64,000 nucleotides of DNA, from assembly GCA_046350295.1 (NCBI GenBank), contig JAXMAR010000038.1, forward strand, positions 1 to 64,000, written 5' to 3'. The stretch comes from JAXMAR01 sp046350295 (lineage in GTDB: Bacteria; Planctomycetota; Planctomycetia; Gemmatales; Gemmataceae). The notes under the pieces are model-generated. The model was not told the DNA's origin, searched no databases, and saw only the letters and a program-made list of their open reading frames with translations. Below, one piece after another: positions 17,491 through 25,261 of the stretch. Each line of letters starts with the position of its first letter. Position 1 is the stretch's first letter. The position numbers and the translations under genes are program-made.

Positions 17491-18516
17491 GGGCGCGGGC
17501 GGCGCTTCACCCGGCTTGGTTTCGAGCGCCGCCCCGTACACGGGGGGACGGAGCGAGGCGAACAACTCGGGCTCGACAAGCGGCCGTGGCATGTAGAGCG
17601 GCTCGTAGAGATTCATCTGATAGGAGATGGGCCGACCGGAGACGAGGACAAGCCGCACGTCCTTCCAATCTTCGTCGCTGGGGTTTTCGATGTGGGCCCA
17701 GCCCTGGAGGACGATCTTGCCGCCCGGGTCGATGCGCAGGCGGTAGCTCGTCTTCCAGATGGGCCGCTCGACGACGTAGCCGACGCGAACGGGGCGTTTG
17801 CCGGCGCCGTCGAAGTTGAGCGTCACCGTTTTCTTCTGGACATCGTGTGAGCGAGCCAGCACCTGGAGGGCACGCTGGAACTCGTTCTCGAGGACGGGAT
17901 TGACGAAGTGGACCGAAACGACCTCGCTCAGGTCGACGCTTTGCAGGCCCGTGTTCGTGGCGAGGTTGAGGAGTTCCCGTTCCTCGAGCGTGGCCCAGGC
18001 GCCGGTTGACTTGTTTCGCACTTCCATGCCGACGATCGTTCCGGTCAGCTTGGTGAGCGCGTCTTTCTTGGTCTTGTCGAGGCGTCCGACCTCGATCTTC
18101 TCGCCGCGGGCCTGGTTGAGGATCTCGCCAAACGTGGGGTTTGTGGAGAGGTCGAGGGAGAAACTGCGGAGCATCTTCGCGATCGGCTCGTGGCTGTCGT
18201 AGCTGACCGCCCCGATCTTCCCTTTGCCGATGTCCTGGAGGACGAGGCTCTTGAGCAGGTCGTTGATCTCGCTGGCGGGGAAGGAGAGGTCAATGCGGGC
18301 GGCGCCGTCGACGTCGCCTTCGCGCTGGAAGTAGCCGACGCCGCTGTTGAAGAGGACGACTTGCTTGATGGGGAGCGGGCCGGCGGACTCGTCCTTGGCG
18401 GGGCGGGCTTCGTCGCGGGCCTGGCCGCGGGCGATGTGCCAGGAGAAGTAACCGAGTCCGAGCCCGGTGGCGACGCACAAGGTCAACAACAGACGGGGGG
18501 ACGCGCGCAGCTTCAT

Positions 18517-19223
18517 GGAACCTCCGGAGAGAAAAGGAAAGCGTCGGCCGGCGCGATGCGCCGGCGCCGAGATGGTCCGTGCGACTCTTCCTGCTCCGCA
18601 GACAGGGGATCGTAGAAGAACGTTCAGCGCGCGGAAACTTGCGCGGGAAATCGCCGTCGCGCTCGCCGGCGCAGAGTCTGTTTCCAAACGGGCGTGCGAC
18701 GGATTGACTTTTGGGGTTCTGGAATCGTGTCCCCGTTTTGACACAGCCCCCTACCCGTTCTGCGCCGTTCCCCCAGGTTGTCGTTCAAAAAAAAAAATGG
18801 TCACTAGGCCAAATTGCTCTTGCGTGGATTTTGCTTTTCGGTATTACCCGCGGCCTCATCGTTCCAGGTTCTGGCGGACGCTTCCGGGGACGTCGTGCGC
18901 AACGCGTGCAAGCGCGTCGCGCGGACGGGAAGCGGCCGTTTCGGGCGAGCTTCGGGGGAATCGAAGTTCGCCGGAAGGGCGATGGGCTCCATTTCGCATT
19001 TTGGGGGAAAACCGGAAGTCGACCGCGGACGGAGAGAAGGGTGCGCCCGCGGGGCGCGCCCGTCCGATGCCAGGATTGGCGGCGCCCTCGGCTCTTGCCG
19101 CTTCGTCGCGCTTCGCGGCGCTGCGCGGGCTGATTGTCCGCGGCGCCGGCGAGGAACCAGGACCGCGCGCCGGGCGCCTTGTGGCCCGGGCCGGATGAGA
19201 CATTCGACAAAGGAGTGGAACCA
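18517..19223. other. Divergent intergenic region of 707 bp
   Basis: This gap separates the DUF4139 gene (minus) from the Wza-like gene (plus) and must hold both promoters. The only marked features are an 11-base A run at 18788-18798 and a more AT-rich stretch at 18780-18850, a plausible promoter or upstream-activating region for the polysaccharide cluster. No gene, RNA or palindrome is convincing; open frames through it look like high-GC noise. Confidence 0.5.
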
Positions 19224-20531
19224 ATGAGGACGAGCCGACGCACGGGGGTCGCGGCCTTGCTTCTGGCGACACTGTCGCTGGGGCCGACGGGGTGCTTGAG
19301 TTCGAGCCGCTACCAAAGAGAGGATGGCCCCGGCTGCGCGGGCTGCGGCGCCGGGCCGATGACGTCGGCCGGCGCCAGGATCGGCGGCCCGCCGGCTTCC
19401 GGCGCCATGCCGGCGACTATCGCCGCGACACCGGCAGGCAAGCCGCTCAAACCGGGGGACATCCAGCGCACCGGCTTCCTCGAGGAGACGGGCCCTGAGA
19501 TGATGGTCCGCGACAAAGAGCGCGGCCCCTATGTCGGCGGGCCGGCGCATCCGGTGGAGGGCGTCGCGCCGCCGCAACCCGGCTGCCCGACCGAGTTGGC
19601 GAAGGTGTCGCACCCGCCCTACACCGTGGCGCCGCCGGACATTCTCGTCATCGACGCCGTCCGCATGATCCCGCGCCCTCCGTATCGCATCGAGCCGCTC
19701 GAGGTCGTTCTCGTCAACGTGACCGACACGCTGCCCGGCCAGCCGATCAGCGGCGCCTTCGTCGTATCGCCCGAAGGGGCCGTCAACCTCGGCTACACGT
19801 ACGGCTCGGTGCCGGTCGTCGGGCTGACCCTCGATCAGGCGCAGAACGCGATCAAGAGCCACCTGGGCAGCGTCCTCAAGGCGCCGCAGGTGACGATCGC
19901 TCTGGCGCAGTTCCGCGGCATGCAGCAGGTGCGCGGGCAGCACCTGGTGCGGCCGGACGGCACCATCAGCCTCGGGACGTACGGGGCGGTCTATGTCGCA
20001 GGCATGACGCTGGGGCAAGTGAAGTGCGTCGTCGAAAAGCACCTGTCGGAGTACATGCTCAATCCGCAGGTGTCTGTCGATGTCTTCGCGTACAACAGCA
20101 AGTTCTACTACGTCATCCTCGACGGCGCCGGACTGGGGCAGCAGGTGGTCCGCATCCCGTCGACGGGCAACGAGACCGTGCTCGACGCCATCGCGACGAT
20201 CCAGGGTCTGGCGCCTGTCTCGTCGAAGAAGCGCATCTGGCTGGCCCGCCCGTCGCCCGTACACATGGGCTGCAACCAGATCCTGCCTATCGATTGGAAC
20301 GCGATCACGCAGGGCGGCTCGACGGGGACGAACTACCAGCTCTTCCCGGGCGACCGCATCTATGTCTCCGGCGATCCGCTCATCTGCTTCGACAACAACC
20401 TCGCCAAGTGGCTTGCTCCGGTGGAACGCGTCCTCGGCGTGACGCTCCTCGGCGCCAGCACCTGGCAAACGATACGCAACACCCACAACAACGGCTTCAA
20501 CAACGGCAACGGCGTCGTTGTCGTTCCTTAA
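19224..20531 (+). CDS. Polysaccharide export lipoprotein, Wza/SLBB type
   Basis: A 435-residue outer-membrane polysaccharide export protein. The signal peptide ends in a lipobox (LSLGPTGC), so it is probably lipid-anchored. The Poly_export domain begins with YTVAPPDILVIDAVR and includes VSPEGAVNLGYTYGSVPVVG and LTLDQAQNAIKSHL. A second copy of that motif follows (LVRPDGTISLGTYGAVYVAG, MTLGQVKCVVEKHL), then SLBB-like segments. Such proteins form the channel through which exopolysaccharide leaves the cell. AAAGGAG 8 bases upstream decides the start. It begins a cluster that ends with ExeA-like and CpsD-like ATPases. Confidence 0.9.
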   Translation: MRTSRRTGVAALLLATLSLGPTGCLSSSRYQREDGPGCAGCGAGPMTSAGARIGGPPASGAMPATIAATPAGKPLKPGDIQRTGFLEETGPEMMVRDKERGPYVGGPAHPVEGVAPPQPGCPTELAKVSHPPYTVAPPDILVIDAVRMIPRPPYRIEPLEVVLVNVTDTLPGQPISGAFVVSPEGAVNLGYTYGSVPVVGLTLDQAQNAIKSHLGSVLKAPQVTIALAQFRGMQQVRGQHLVRPDGTISLGTYGAVYVAGMTLGQVKCVVEKHLSEYMLNPQVSVDVFAYNSKFYYVILDGAGLGQQVVRIPSTGNETVLDAIATIQGLAPVSSKKRIWLARPSPVHMGCNQILPIDWNAITQGGSTGTNYQLFPGDRIYVSGDPLICFDNNLAKWLAPVERVLGVTLLGASTWQTIRNTHNNGFNNGNGVVVVP

Positions 20532-20538
20532 CCACGGC

Positions 20539-20570
20539 GCCGGCGAGCGTTCCGCCGAACGCTCGCCGGC
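20539..20570 (+). terminator. Hairpin after the Wza-like gene
   Basis: GCCGGCGAGCGTT and AACGCTCGCCGGC form a perfect 13-bp stem with a 6-base loop, starting 8 bases after the stop codon. The following TGCTTGTCTC is only moderately T-rich. It may terminate or attenuate transcription between the export gene and the small genes downstream. Confidence 0.65.
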
Positions 20571-20758
20571 TGCTTGTCTCTCGGCGCCCGGTAGGTGGCT
20601 TCCTGGACGCCGCCTGTCGACGGGTGTACATCCGCAGCCTGCCGCTCATCAGGCGCAGGGTCCGATCCTGCCGAAAAAATCGAATTTGACAATTCTGCGG
20701 GCGCTTCCATGCTTGTGCGGACGCCCATTCGCAACCGATATAAGAGTGGAGGATGCAA

Positions 20759-21160
20759 ATGAAACGCTGGCTGATGGTCCTGACCGCCGCCGCGGCGCTC
20801 GCGCCGGCGGCGCAGGCGCAAACCGTGGGCTCGTATCCCTGGCGCAATCCGTCGACGCCGACGGTGAGCCCGTATCTCAACCTCAATCGCGGCGGCTCCG
20901 CGGGGATCAACTACTTCAGTCTGGTCCGGCCGCAGCTCGACACGCAGAAGAACTTCGCCCAGCTCAACCAGGAGTTGATGCAAATGCAGTTGCAGTCGGG
21001 CGCCATGGCCACCACCGGCTCGAGCACCGGCTTCGCGACCGGCATGGGCCCGTCCTCGGGCTTCACCGGACAAGAGAGCAGTCCCGCGGTCTTCAACAGC
21101 CTGGGGCATTATTTTCCGATGATGCCGCAGGGGGGCGTCGGTTCTATCGGTCGGCGCTAA
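20759..21160 (+). CDS. Small exported protein in the polysaccharide cluster
   Basis: A 133-residue protein with a signal peptide (MKRWLMVLTAAAALAPAAQA). The mature part has PWRNPSTPTVSPYLNLNRGG and YFSLVRPQLDTQKNFAQLNQ, followed by a Gly/Ser/Thr/Met-rich tail. This sequence type (SPYLNLLR...NY..LVRP) is common in planctomycete genomes near export genes, with no assigned function. TGGAGG at 20747-20752 favours the second ATG at 20759 over the one at 20753, which directly abuts it. Confidence 0.75.
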   Translation: MKRWLMVLTAAAALAPAAQAQTVGSYPWRNPSTPTVSPYLNLNRGGSAGINYFSLVRPQLDTQKNFAQLNQELMQMQLQSGAMATTGSSTGFATGMGPSSGFTGQESSPAVFNSLGHYFPMMPQGGVGSIGRR

Positions 21161-21269
21161 CCTTCTGCGCGTCGGCGTGAGGCGTTCTCCACCGGACGGC
21201 CATCGCCTCACGCCGCCGGGCTGCGCGATGGCGCCGCACTGGAAAAAACGAAACCAAGGAGGGTATCGC

Positions 21270-21689
21270 ATGATGCGCTGGACGATGGCACGAGGCCTGG
21301 CCAGGGTCGGCCTGGCTCTCGGCGCCCTGTTTTTCCTGGCCGGCCCCAGCGTCGCGCAGCAACCCTGCGCTACCGGCTGCGCCCCTGGCGCCGCCACCGG
21401 TTGAGGCCACTGTCAAAAGTTTCACTGTCCACATACGTCCCACTGTCTCGAAGGGGCGCCACGCATCTGCTTCAAGTGCGGCTGCCCCAAGCCGATCTGC
21501 TGTCCCTGTGATCAGCCGAACTTCGGCTACTACCAAACCTGCTGGACGCCCTGGCCCTATCCGCCGGACTGGTCCCACTGTCCCGTCCAGCCGCCGGCCT
21601 CGGCCGTCATGATCAGCCCCTATCCGCCCGGCGTCACCGCAGCCCCCGAGGAGATCTCCCCGGAGCCGCGGCGCGTGCGGAAGTACTAA
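21270..21689 (+). CDS. Cys-rich exported planctomycete protein with in-frame TGA
   Basis: The first 44 codons give a signal peptide (MMRWTMARGLARVGLALGAL, then FFLAGPSVAQ) and GCAPGAATG, then TGA at 21402. The same frame stays open for 94 more sense codons to TAA at 21687, encoding HCQKFHCPHTSHC, APRICFKCGCPKPICCPCDQ, FGYYQTCWTPWPYPPDWSHC and an acidic, Pro-rich tail. This is the Cys/Trp-rich protein type found in many copies in Gemmata relatives, so the two halves were clearly one gene. The TGA replaces what looks like a Cys (xGHC). It may be a nonsense mutation, a base-call error or recoding. GGAGGG lies 8 bases upstream of 21270. Function is unknown; the Cys pattern suggests metal binding or disulfides at the surface. 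Confidence 0.75.
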
Positions 21690-21974
21690 TCGCTGGAACG
21701 ACACGGAACGACGCGTCCAAGGGGGCGCGTCGTTTCTTTTGAAAAAAAGGTCGGAAGCCCGTCTCACCTTTGTGCCGACGACCGACCTGCGAAACCTCTC
21801 CGCGCACACCCCAACTCAACGCCAACGCAGCCGGCCAATTCCCAGCCAATGTTAAACTTTGCCGGCGCCCCGTGCCGATGGGAACGATGGGGAAGCCGTC
21901 TGTCCAACGCGGACGGCATGCAGGGGGACGGGAATTCGGAGCAGCCGGCCCAGTCGGCTCGTCCGGGGGAACGC

Positions 21975-22904
21975 ATGTACGAGCAACGCTTTCAACTGAA
22001 GCGTCGGCCCTTCCCAGCCACACCCGACGATTCCTTCTATTACCCTGCCACCGGGCATGAACAAGCCCTGCAAAGCCTCCTCCGCGCCATCCAGGAGGAC
22101 GAGGGACTGATCCTGCTCACCGGCGGTCCCGGCCTCGGCAAAACGCTCCTGGCCCACTGCCTCATCGAACGCCTCGGCCGTGACACGCCGACCGCCTTCC
22201 TCACCCATAGCCAGTTCCGCGACGCCTCCGCGCTCCTGCAAACCGTCCTCTTTGACCTCGGCCTTGACTACGAGGACGCGAGCGAACAGGTCCTGCGGCT
22301 TCGTCTGACCGACCATCTCCTCAAAAACAGCGCCGCCGGCAAACGCTTCGTCCTGCTCATCGATGAAGCCCATCACCTGACGGCCGAATTGATCGAGGAG
22401 CTGCGCCTGCTGGGCAACCTGGAAGCGGGCGGCAAGAAGGCGTTTCAGGCGCTCTTGCTGGCCCAGCCCGAGATACTCGAAACCCTGAAGCTTTCGCGCC
22501 TCGCAGCGGCACAGCAGCGCATCGCGACGCGCTGCGCTCTCGAGGCGCTCGGCGCCGAGGAAGCGTTCGACTATCTGCTGCACCATTTGCGGCTCGCCGG
22601 CGCCACGCCGGAAAAAGTACTCGACGAATCGGCCCTCGAAGTCCTGGCACGCGGCGCCCAGGGCGTGCCGCGCCTGCTCAACCGCGCGGCCCACCAAGCC
22701 CTCGTCCTGGCCGACGCGGCTGCGTTGACCAAGGTGGACGCCGAGGCCGCCCTGGAAGCGCTCGCGCTCCTCGGCCTGTCTCAAGACGAAGGCGAAGACG
22801 CCGCGGACGGAAACGAGACCGCCGAAACGCCAGCGTTCGAAGTCGGCATCAAAGGCGAGACGCCGCCGTTTCGCCTGGCGCAAGAAACGCGCCGCACCGC
22901 ATAG
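21975..22904 (+). CDS. ExeA-like AAA ATPase of the polysaccharide cluster
   Basis: A 309-residue ExeA/GspA-like AAA+ ATPase. The opening MYEQRFQLKRRPFPATPDDS and the YYPATGHEQAL stretch are typical of this family. Walker A is GGPGLGKT (residue about 49) and Walker B is VLLIDEAHHL (about 127), with sensor stretches AQPEILETL and QRIATRCAL after them. In planctomycetes and proteobacteria such ATPases accompany exopolysaccharide genes. The start at 21975 begins the conserved N-terminus; an in-frame ATG at 21918 would add 19 residues and cannot be excluded. A short acidic tail ends the protein. Confidence 0.88.
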   Translation: MYEQRFQLKRRPFPATPDDSFYYPATGHEQALQSLLRAIQEDEGLILLTGGPGLGKTLLAHCLIERLGRDTPTAFLTHSQFRDASALLQTVLFDLGLDYEDASEQVLRLRLTDHLLKNSAAGKRFVLLIDEAHHLTAELIEELRLLGNLEAGGKKAFQALLLAQPEILETLKLSRLAAAQQRIATRCALEALGAEEAFDYLLHHLRLAGATPEKVLDESALEVLARGAQGVPRLLNRAAHQALVLADAAALTKVDAEAALEALALLGLSQDEGEDAADGNETAETPAFEVGIKGETPPFRLAQETRRTA

Positions 22905-22956
22905 ACGCTGATTGAAAGCTCACGGATTGACCCGACCGAAAAGGACACACCCAAGC

Positions 22957-23919
22957 ATGGGCAGAATGCTCCAGACCCTGAAGAACGGCGACCAGACGCG
23001 GACTGCCGCCCAGCCCGCGCAGGAAGTCGTCGTCGACTGGTCCATGCCGGAGCCCGCGGAAGTGCCGTTCATCGAGGTGGGCGGGCCGAGGAAGATGGAC
23101 GCCTCGCCGCAGGTCCTCGCCGCCCCGCAACCGGCGCAGCCCCGGCTCCAGCCGCCGCACGCGCCGACCGAAAAGGCGCTCGCTTCTACGGCGCCGGTCG
23201 CAGCCGCGCGTGCCGTCGAGGTCACGCCCGCCCGTCCCATGAGCGTCGCCTTCGAGGCCTGGCCGACGCCCCGCAAGCTTGGCCGAACCGTCGCCGGAGA
23301 GGTTATCGCCTATCACCAGCCCGACCACCCGATCAGCCGCCAATACGCCCTGCTGCTCGAGCAGATGACGCAGACCTTGCGCGACGGCCGCGGCGTCCTT
23401 CTCCTCGCCGGCATCCGCAGTCTGGTCGGCACGACGACGGTCCTGCTCAACCTCGCCGTCGCCTGCGCACGCCAGAAGCAGCAGCGCGTCGTCGTCTGGG
23501 AGGCGGCCCCCGCGAAGACGGCCATGAGCGTCCGCCTCGGCGTCGAAGCGGGCGCCGGCGTCGCCGAAGTGCTGTGCGGGGCGGCCGCGCTGGAGAAAGC
23601 GATCCTCGAAGGCCCGGCGCCCGGCCTGTTCCTGCTGCCGGCGCAGGGAGACGACCAGCGCGGCGTCGCCACGCTCTGCTCCCCCGAGGCGGCCCGCTGG
23701 CTCCTCTCCTGGCTGCGCGATCGGTTCGACCTCGTCCTCATCGATGGGCCGAACCTCGACAATAGCCTCGCCCTCGGCGTACTCGCCCCGCTGGCCGACG
23801 AGCTTTACCTCGTCGCTCCCCAGACGGAGAAACACCTCCTCCACCCCGGACTCGCGCAAACCATCGCCCGTCTCGGCGGCCGCCTGCGGGGACTTGTCCA
23901 CACCCAATTCGAAGTCTGA
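22957..23919 (+). CDS. CpsD/CapB-like P-loop protein with a degenerate Walker A
   Basis: A 320-residue protein of the CpsD/ParA-like P-loop group linked to polysaccharide chain-length control. The first 100 residues are Pro/Ala-rich. The nucleotide-binding domain begins LLLAGIRSLVGTTTVLLNLA (residue about 148). The invariant Walker A lysine is replaced (VGTTT instead of GxGKT). Later features are RVVVWEAAPAKTAMSVRLGV, a switch-like region, and FDLVLIDGPNLDNSLALGVL (Walker B-like). There is no C-terminal tyrosine cluster, so tyrosine autokinase activity is unlikely. It starts 52 bases after the ExeA-like gene, with AAAAGGA upstream, and is presumably cotranscribed. Confidence 0.8.
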   Translation: MGRMLQTLKNGDQTRTAAQPAQEVVVDWSMPEPAEVPFIEVGGPRKMDASPQVLAAPQPAQPRLQPPHAPTEKALASTAPVAAARAVEVTPARPMSVAFEAWPTPRKLGRTVAGEVIAYHQPDHPISRQYALLLEQMTQTLRDGRGVLLLAGIRSLVGTTTVLLNLAVACARQKQQRVVVWEAAPAKTAMSVRLGVEAGAGVAEVLCGAAALEKAILEGPAPGLFLLPAQGDDQRGVATLCSPEAARWLLSWLRDRFDLVLIDGPNLDNSLALGVLAPLADELYLVAPQTEKHLLHPGLAQTIARLGGRLRGLVHTQFEV

Positions 23920-23992
23920 TCCCTTCGTGCGCCTGTGTGTGGCCAAGAGACGCAGGATCGTCGGGCAACGGCTGCATAGTGATCGGCGAGGG

Positions 23993-24487
23993 CTACAAGA
24001 ATGCTTCCGCCGCGCCGAAAAGACCATTCAGCAATTGGAAAAAGCGCCGGCCGCCCGGAGTCGCCTCCAGTTCCTGCCAAACATCAAAAGTATGCTCGAC
24101 AGGAGCCGCGACGGGGGCATCGCGTGGCCAGGGGTATTCCGGATTGGGCGCATCGCGTGCAATCGCAGGAGCCAAAGCTTCGACACGCTCGGCTAGGGAT
24201 AGGCTGCTTTTGATCAGCTGCCGCCAACTCTCATTGTGCCCCTCGCGCCCCAGTCTTGCCTGCGCTTTCCGATTGGTTCCGAGGCTGCGAAGAAAGGGAA
24301 CGAACGCGCGATGCGTGTGAGTACGGGGGCCATCCTTCCAGGCATGTGCCTTGCCGAGCAGTTCGGTTGCCATCTGCAGGTAGTGAAGCAGATGACAGGG
24401 GTGTATCCTCGTTTGTTTCCGCAGCAAGGCCAGGATGGCGAAGTCGTCGCGAGCTTGGACGAGGAAAAGCCGCTGAAACTCCGTCAT
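23993..24487 (-). CDS. HEPN-like small protein
   Basis: A 164-residue helical protein. The first 70 residues (FQRLFLVQARDDFAILALLR, then IHPCHLLHYLQMATELLGKA) fit the HEPN pattern, where a long helix is followed by CHxLxYxQMAxExLxKA. HEPN proteins often bind or cut RNA and form pairs with nucleotidyltransferases or other toxin-antitoxin partners. The RxxxxH motif of active HEPN RNases is not clearly present. ATGA overlap with the upstream gene (stop 24484-24486, start 24487) shows translational coupling. It converges with the CpsD-like gene. The family call is by pattern only. Confidence 0.6.
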   Translation of the reverse strand: MTEFQRLFLVQARDDFAILALLRKQTRIHPCHLLHYLQMATELLGKAHAWKDGPRTHTHRAFVPFLRSLGTNRKAQARLGREGHNESWRQLIKSSLSLAERVEALAPAIARDAPNPEYPWPRDAPVAAPVEHTFDVWQELEATPGGRRFFQLLNGLFGAAEAFL

Positions 24488-25257
24488 GCGCCCCGTCTCC
24501 AAGTGCGTGAGTCGGAGAGCGACCAGCCTGACGGTAAGCGCGACGGGTCCCGCCTGATCTCCTCAAACTGCTCACTAGAAACGTCCGCGACAACCAACCG
24601 AAAGGTTGCGCCTTGCACCTCGAGGCCGAAGTCGATCGGCTCGGTCATCGCGGGCGCGAGCGGCGCTCGATCGCTGAGCTCGAGAAGACGGATCTCTTCA
24701 GGGGGCGCTCCCTTAGGCAAATACCAGACCTCGCGAACGCCGACATCCATGAAAAGATGCTTTCGCGCGACCCATGCCGCAACTTCGTCCCTATCTCCAT
24801 CGAGCGGCGGCTCGGGCGGTTCCTTCCTTTGACGTCGACGGCGGGCATCCTCGTCGACCTTGTCCTGGTACTCGAACCATTGCTCTTCATCCGTCTGATC
24901 CGGATCCGGCGGAATCAGATGCAGGCGGGCGTAATCCTTCCACGATCCAAATGGCGCGGTTGTGCCCGGGATCGCCTCGTAGGCCGCGGCCTCTCGTTCG
25001 CGCGCGTACTTGAATACCTTGTAGTGCTTCGGATTATCCGGTGCTCGGCCTAGACACGCTTCAGGCATGCACGCGCCATCCGGCCAACTATGGACGGCGT
25101 TCAAATCATAGTCGAGCGTGACGCCCTCCTCGACATTGCCTTTGTAGCCCGCTCGGCGTGGGTCCTCGACGGTAAACACTTGGTAGACAACGCCATGCCG
25201 TTTTTCTTCGACTCTAAACACGCGAATCTCCTCTAAGAACGCATCGCCATGCATCAT
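24484..25257 (-). CDS. Uma2-like protein coupled to a HEPN-like gene
   Basis: A 257-residue protein. The second half contains WVARKHLFMDVGVREVWYLP and a following IRLLEL strand, which resembles the Uma2 family of the PD-(D/E)XK nuclease fold. The first half (VFRVEEKRHGVVYQVFTVED, GNVEEGVTLDYDLNAVHSWP) is not recognised. A highly charged linker (EDARRRRQRKEPPEPP) joins them. Candidate starts are 25275, 25257 and 25254; the 25257 start avoids overlapping the preceding DUF1501 stop. It is coupled by an ATGA overlap to the HEPN-like gene, which suggests a two-component module. The Uma2 assignment is tentative. Confidence 0.6.
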   Translation of the reverse strand: MMHGDAFLEEIRVFRVEEKRHGVVYQVFTVEDPRRAGYKGNVEEGVTLDYDLNAVHSWPDGACMPEACLGRAPDNPKHYKVFKYAREREAAAYEAIPGTTAPFGSWKDYARLHLIPPDPDQTDEEQWFEYQDKVDEDARRRRQRKEPPEPPLDGDRDEVAAWVARKHLFMDVGVREVWYLPKGAPPEEIRLLELSDRAPLAPAMTEPIDFGLEVQGATFRLVVADVSSEQFEEIRRDPSRLPSGWSLSDSRTWRRGA

Positions 25258-25261
25258 GGCT

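Larger units (their letters stand above)
14795..18516 (-). pseudogene. DUF4139 family exported protein, disrupted by an IS630 element
   Basis: Removing the element between the two TA copies joins 16386-18516 and 14795-15354 into one uninterrupted frame of 897 codons (896 residues), reading DSLTYL-VQNLSD across the junction. The N-terminus is a signal anchor (MKLRASPRLLLTLCVATGLG). Following stretches such as VVLFNSGVGYFQREGDVDG, WKTSYRLRIDPGGKIVLQGW and LVLVSGRPISYQMNLYEP are typical of DUF4139 (mucoidy-inhibitor-like) proteins. A repeat of GGGFNIGG-type units fills residues about 340-390 (nucleotides 17340-17490). The C-terminal part contains helical coiled-coil-like segments. GGAGG precedes the start at 18516. 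As it stands, the gene makes a product truncated after YRKRDSLTYL plus element-encoded residues, losing the last 186 codons. Its cellular role is not known. Confidence 0.88.

Noticed and set aside
18780..18860. Sigma-54 promoter upstream of the Wza-like gene
   Set aside because: The GG and GC pairs in TGGTCAC...TTGCTC are 15 bases apart instead of 10, so the fit is not acceptable.
21402..21450. SECIS hairpin for selenocysteine at the in-frame TGA
   Set aside because: No stem with a short distance and GGU or GU apical loop was found directly after the TGA; the region instead has three CACTGTC-like repeats that code for His-Cys.
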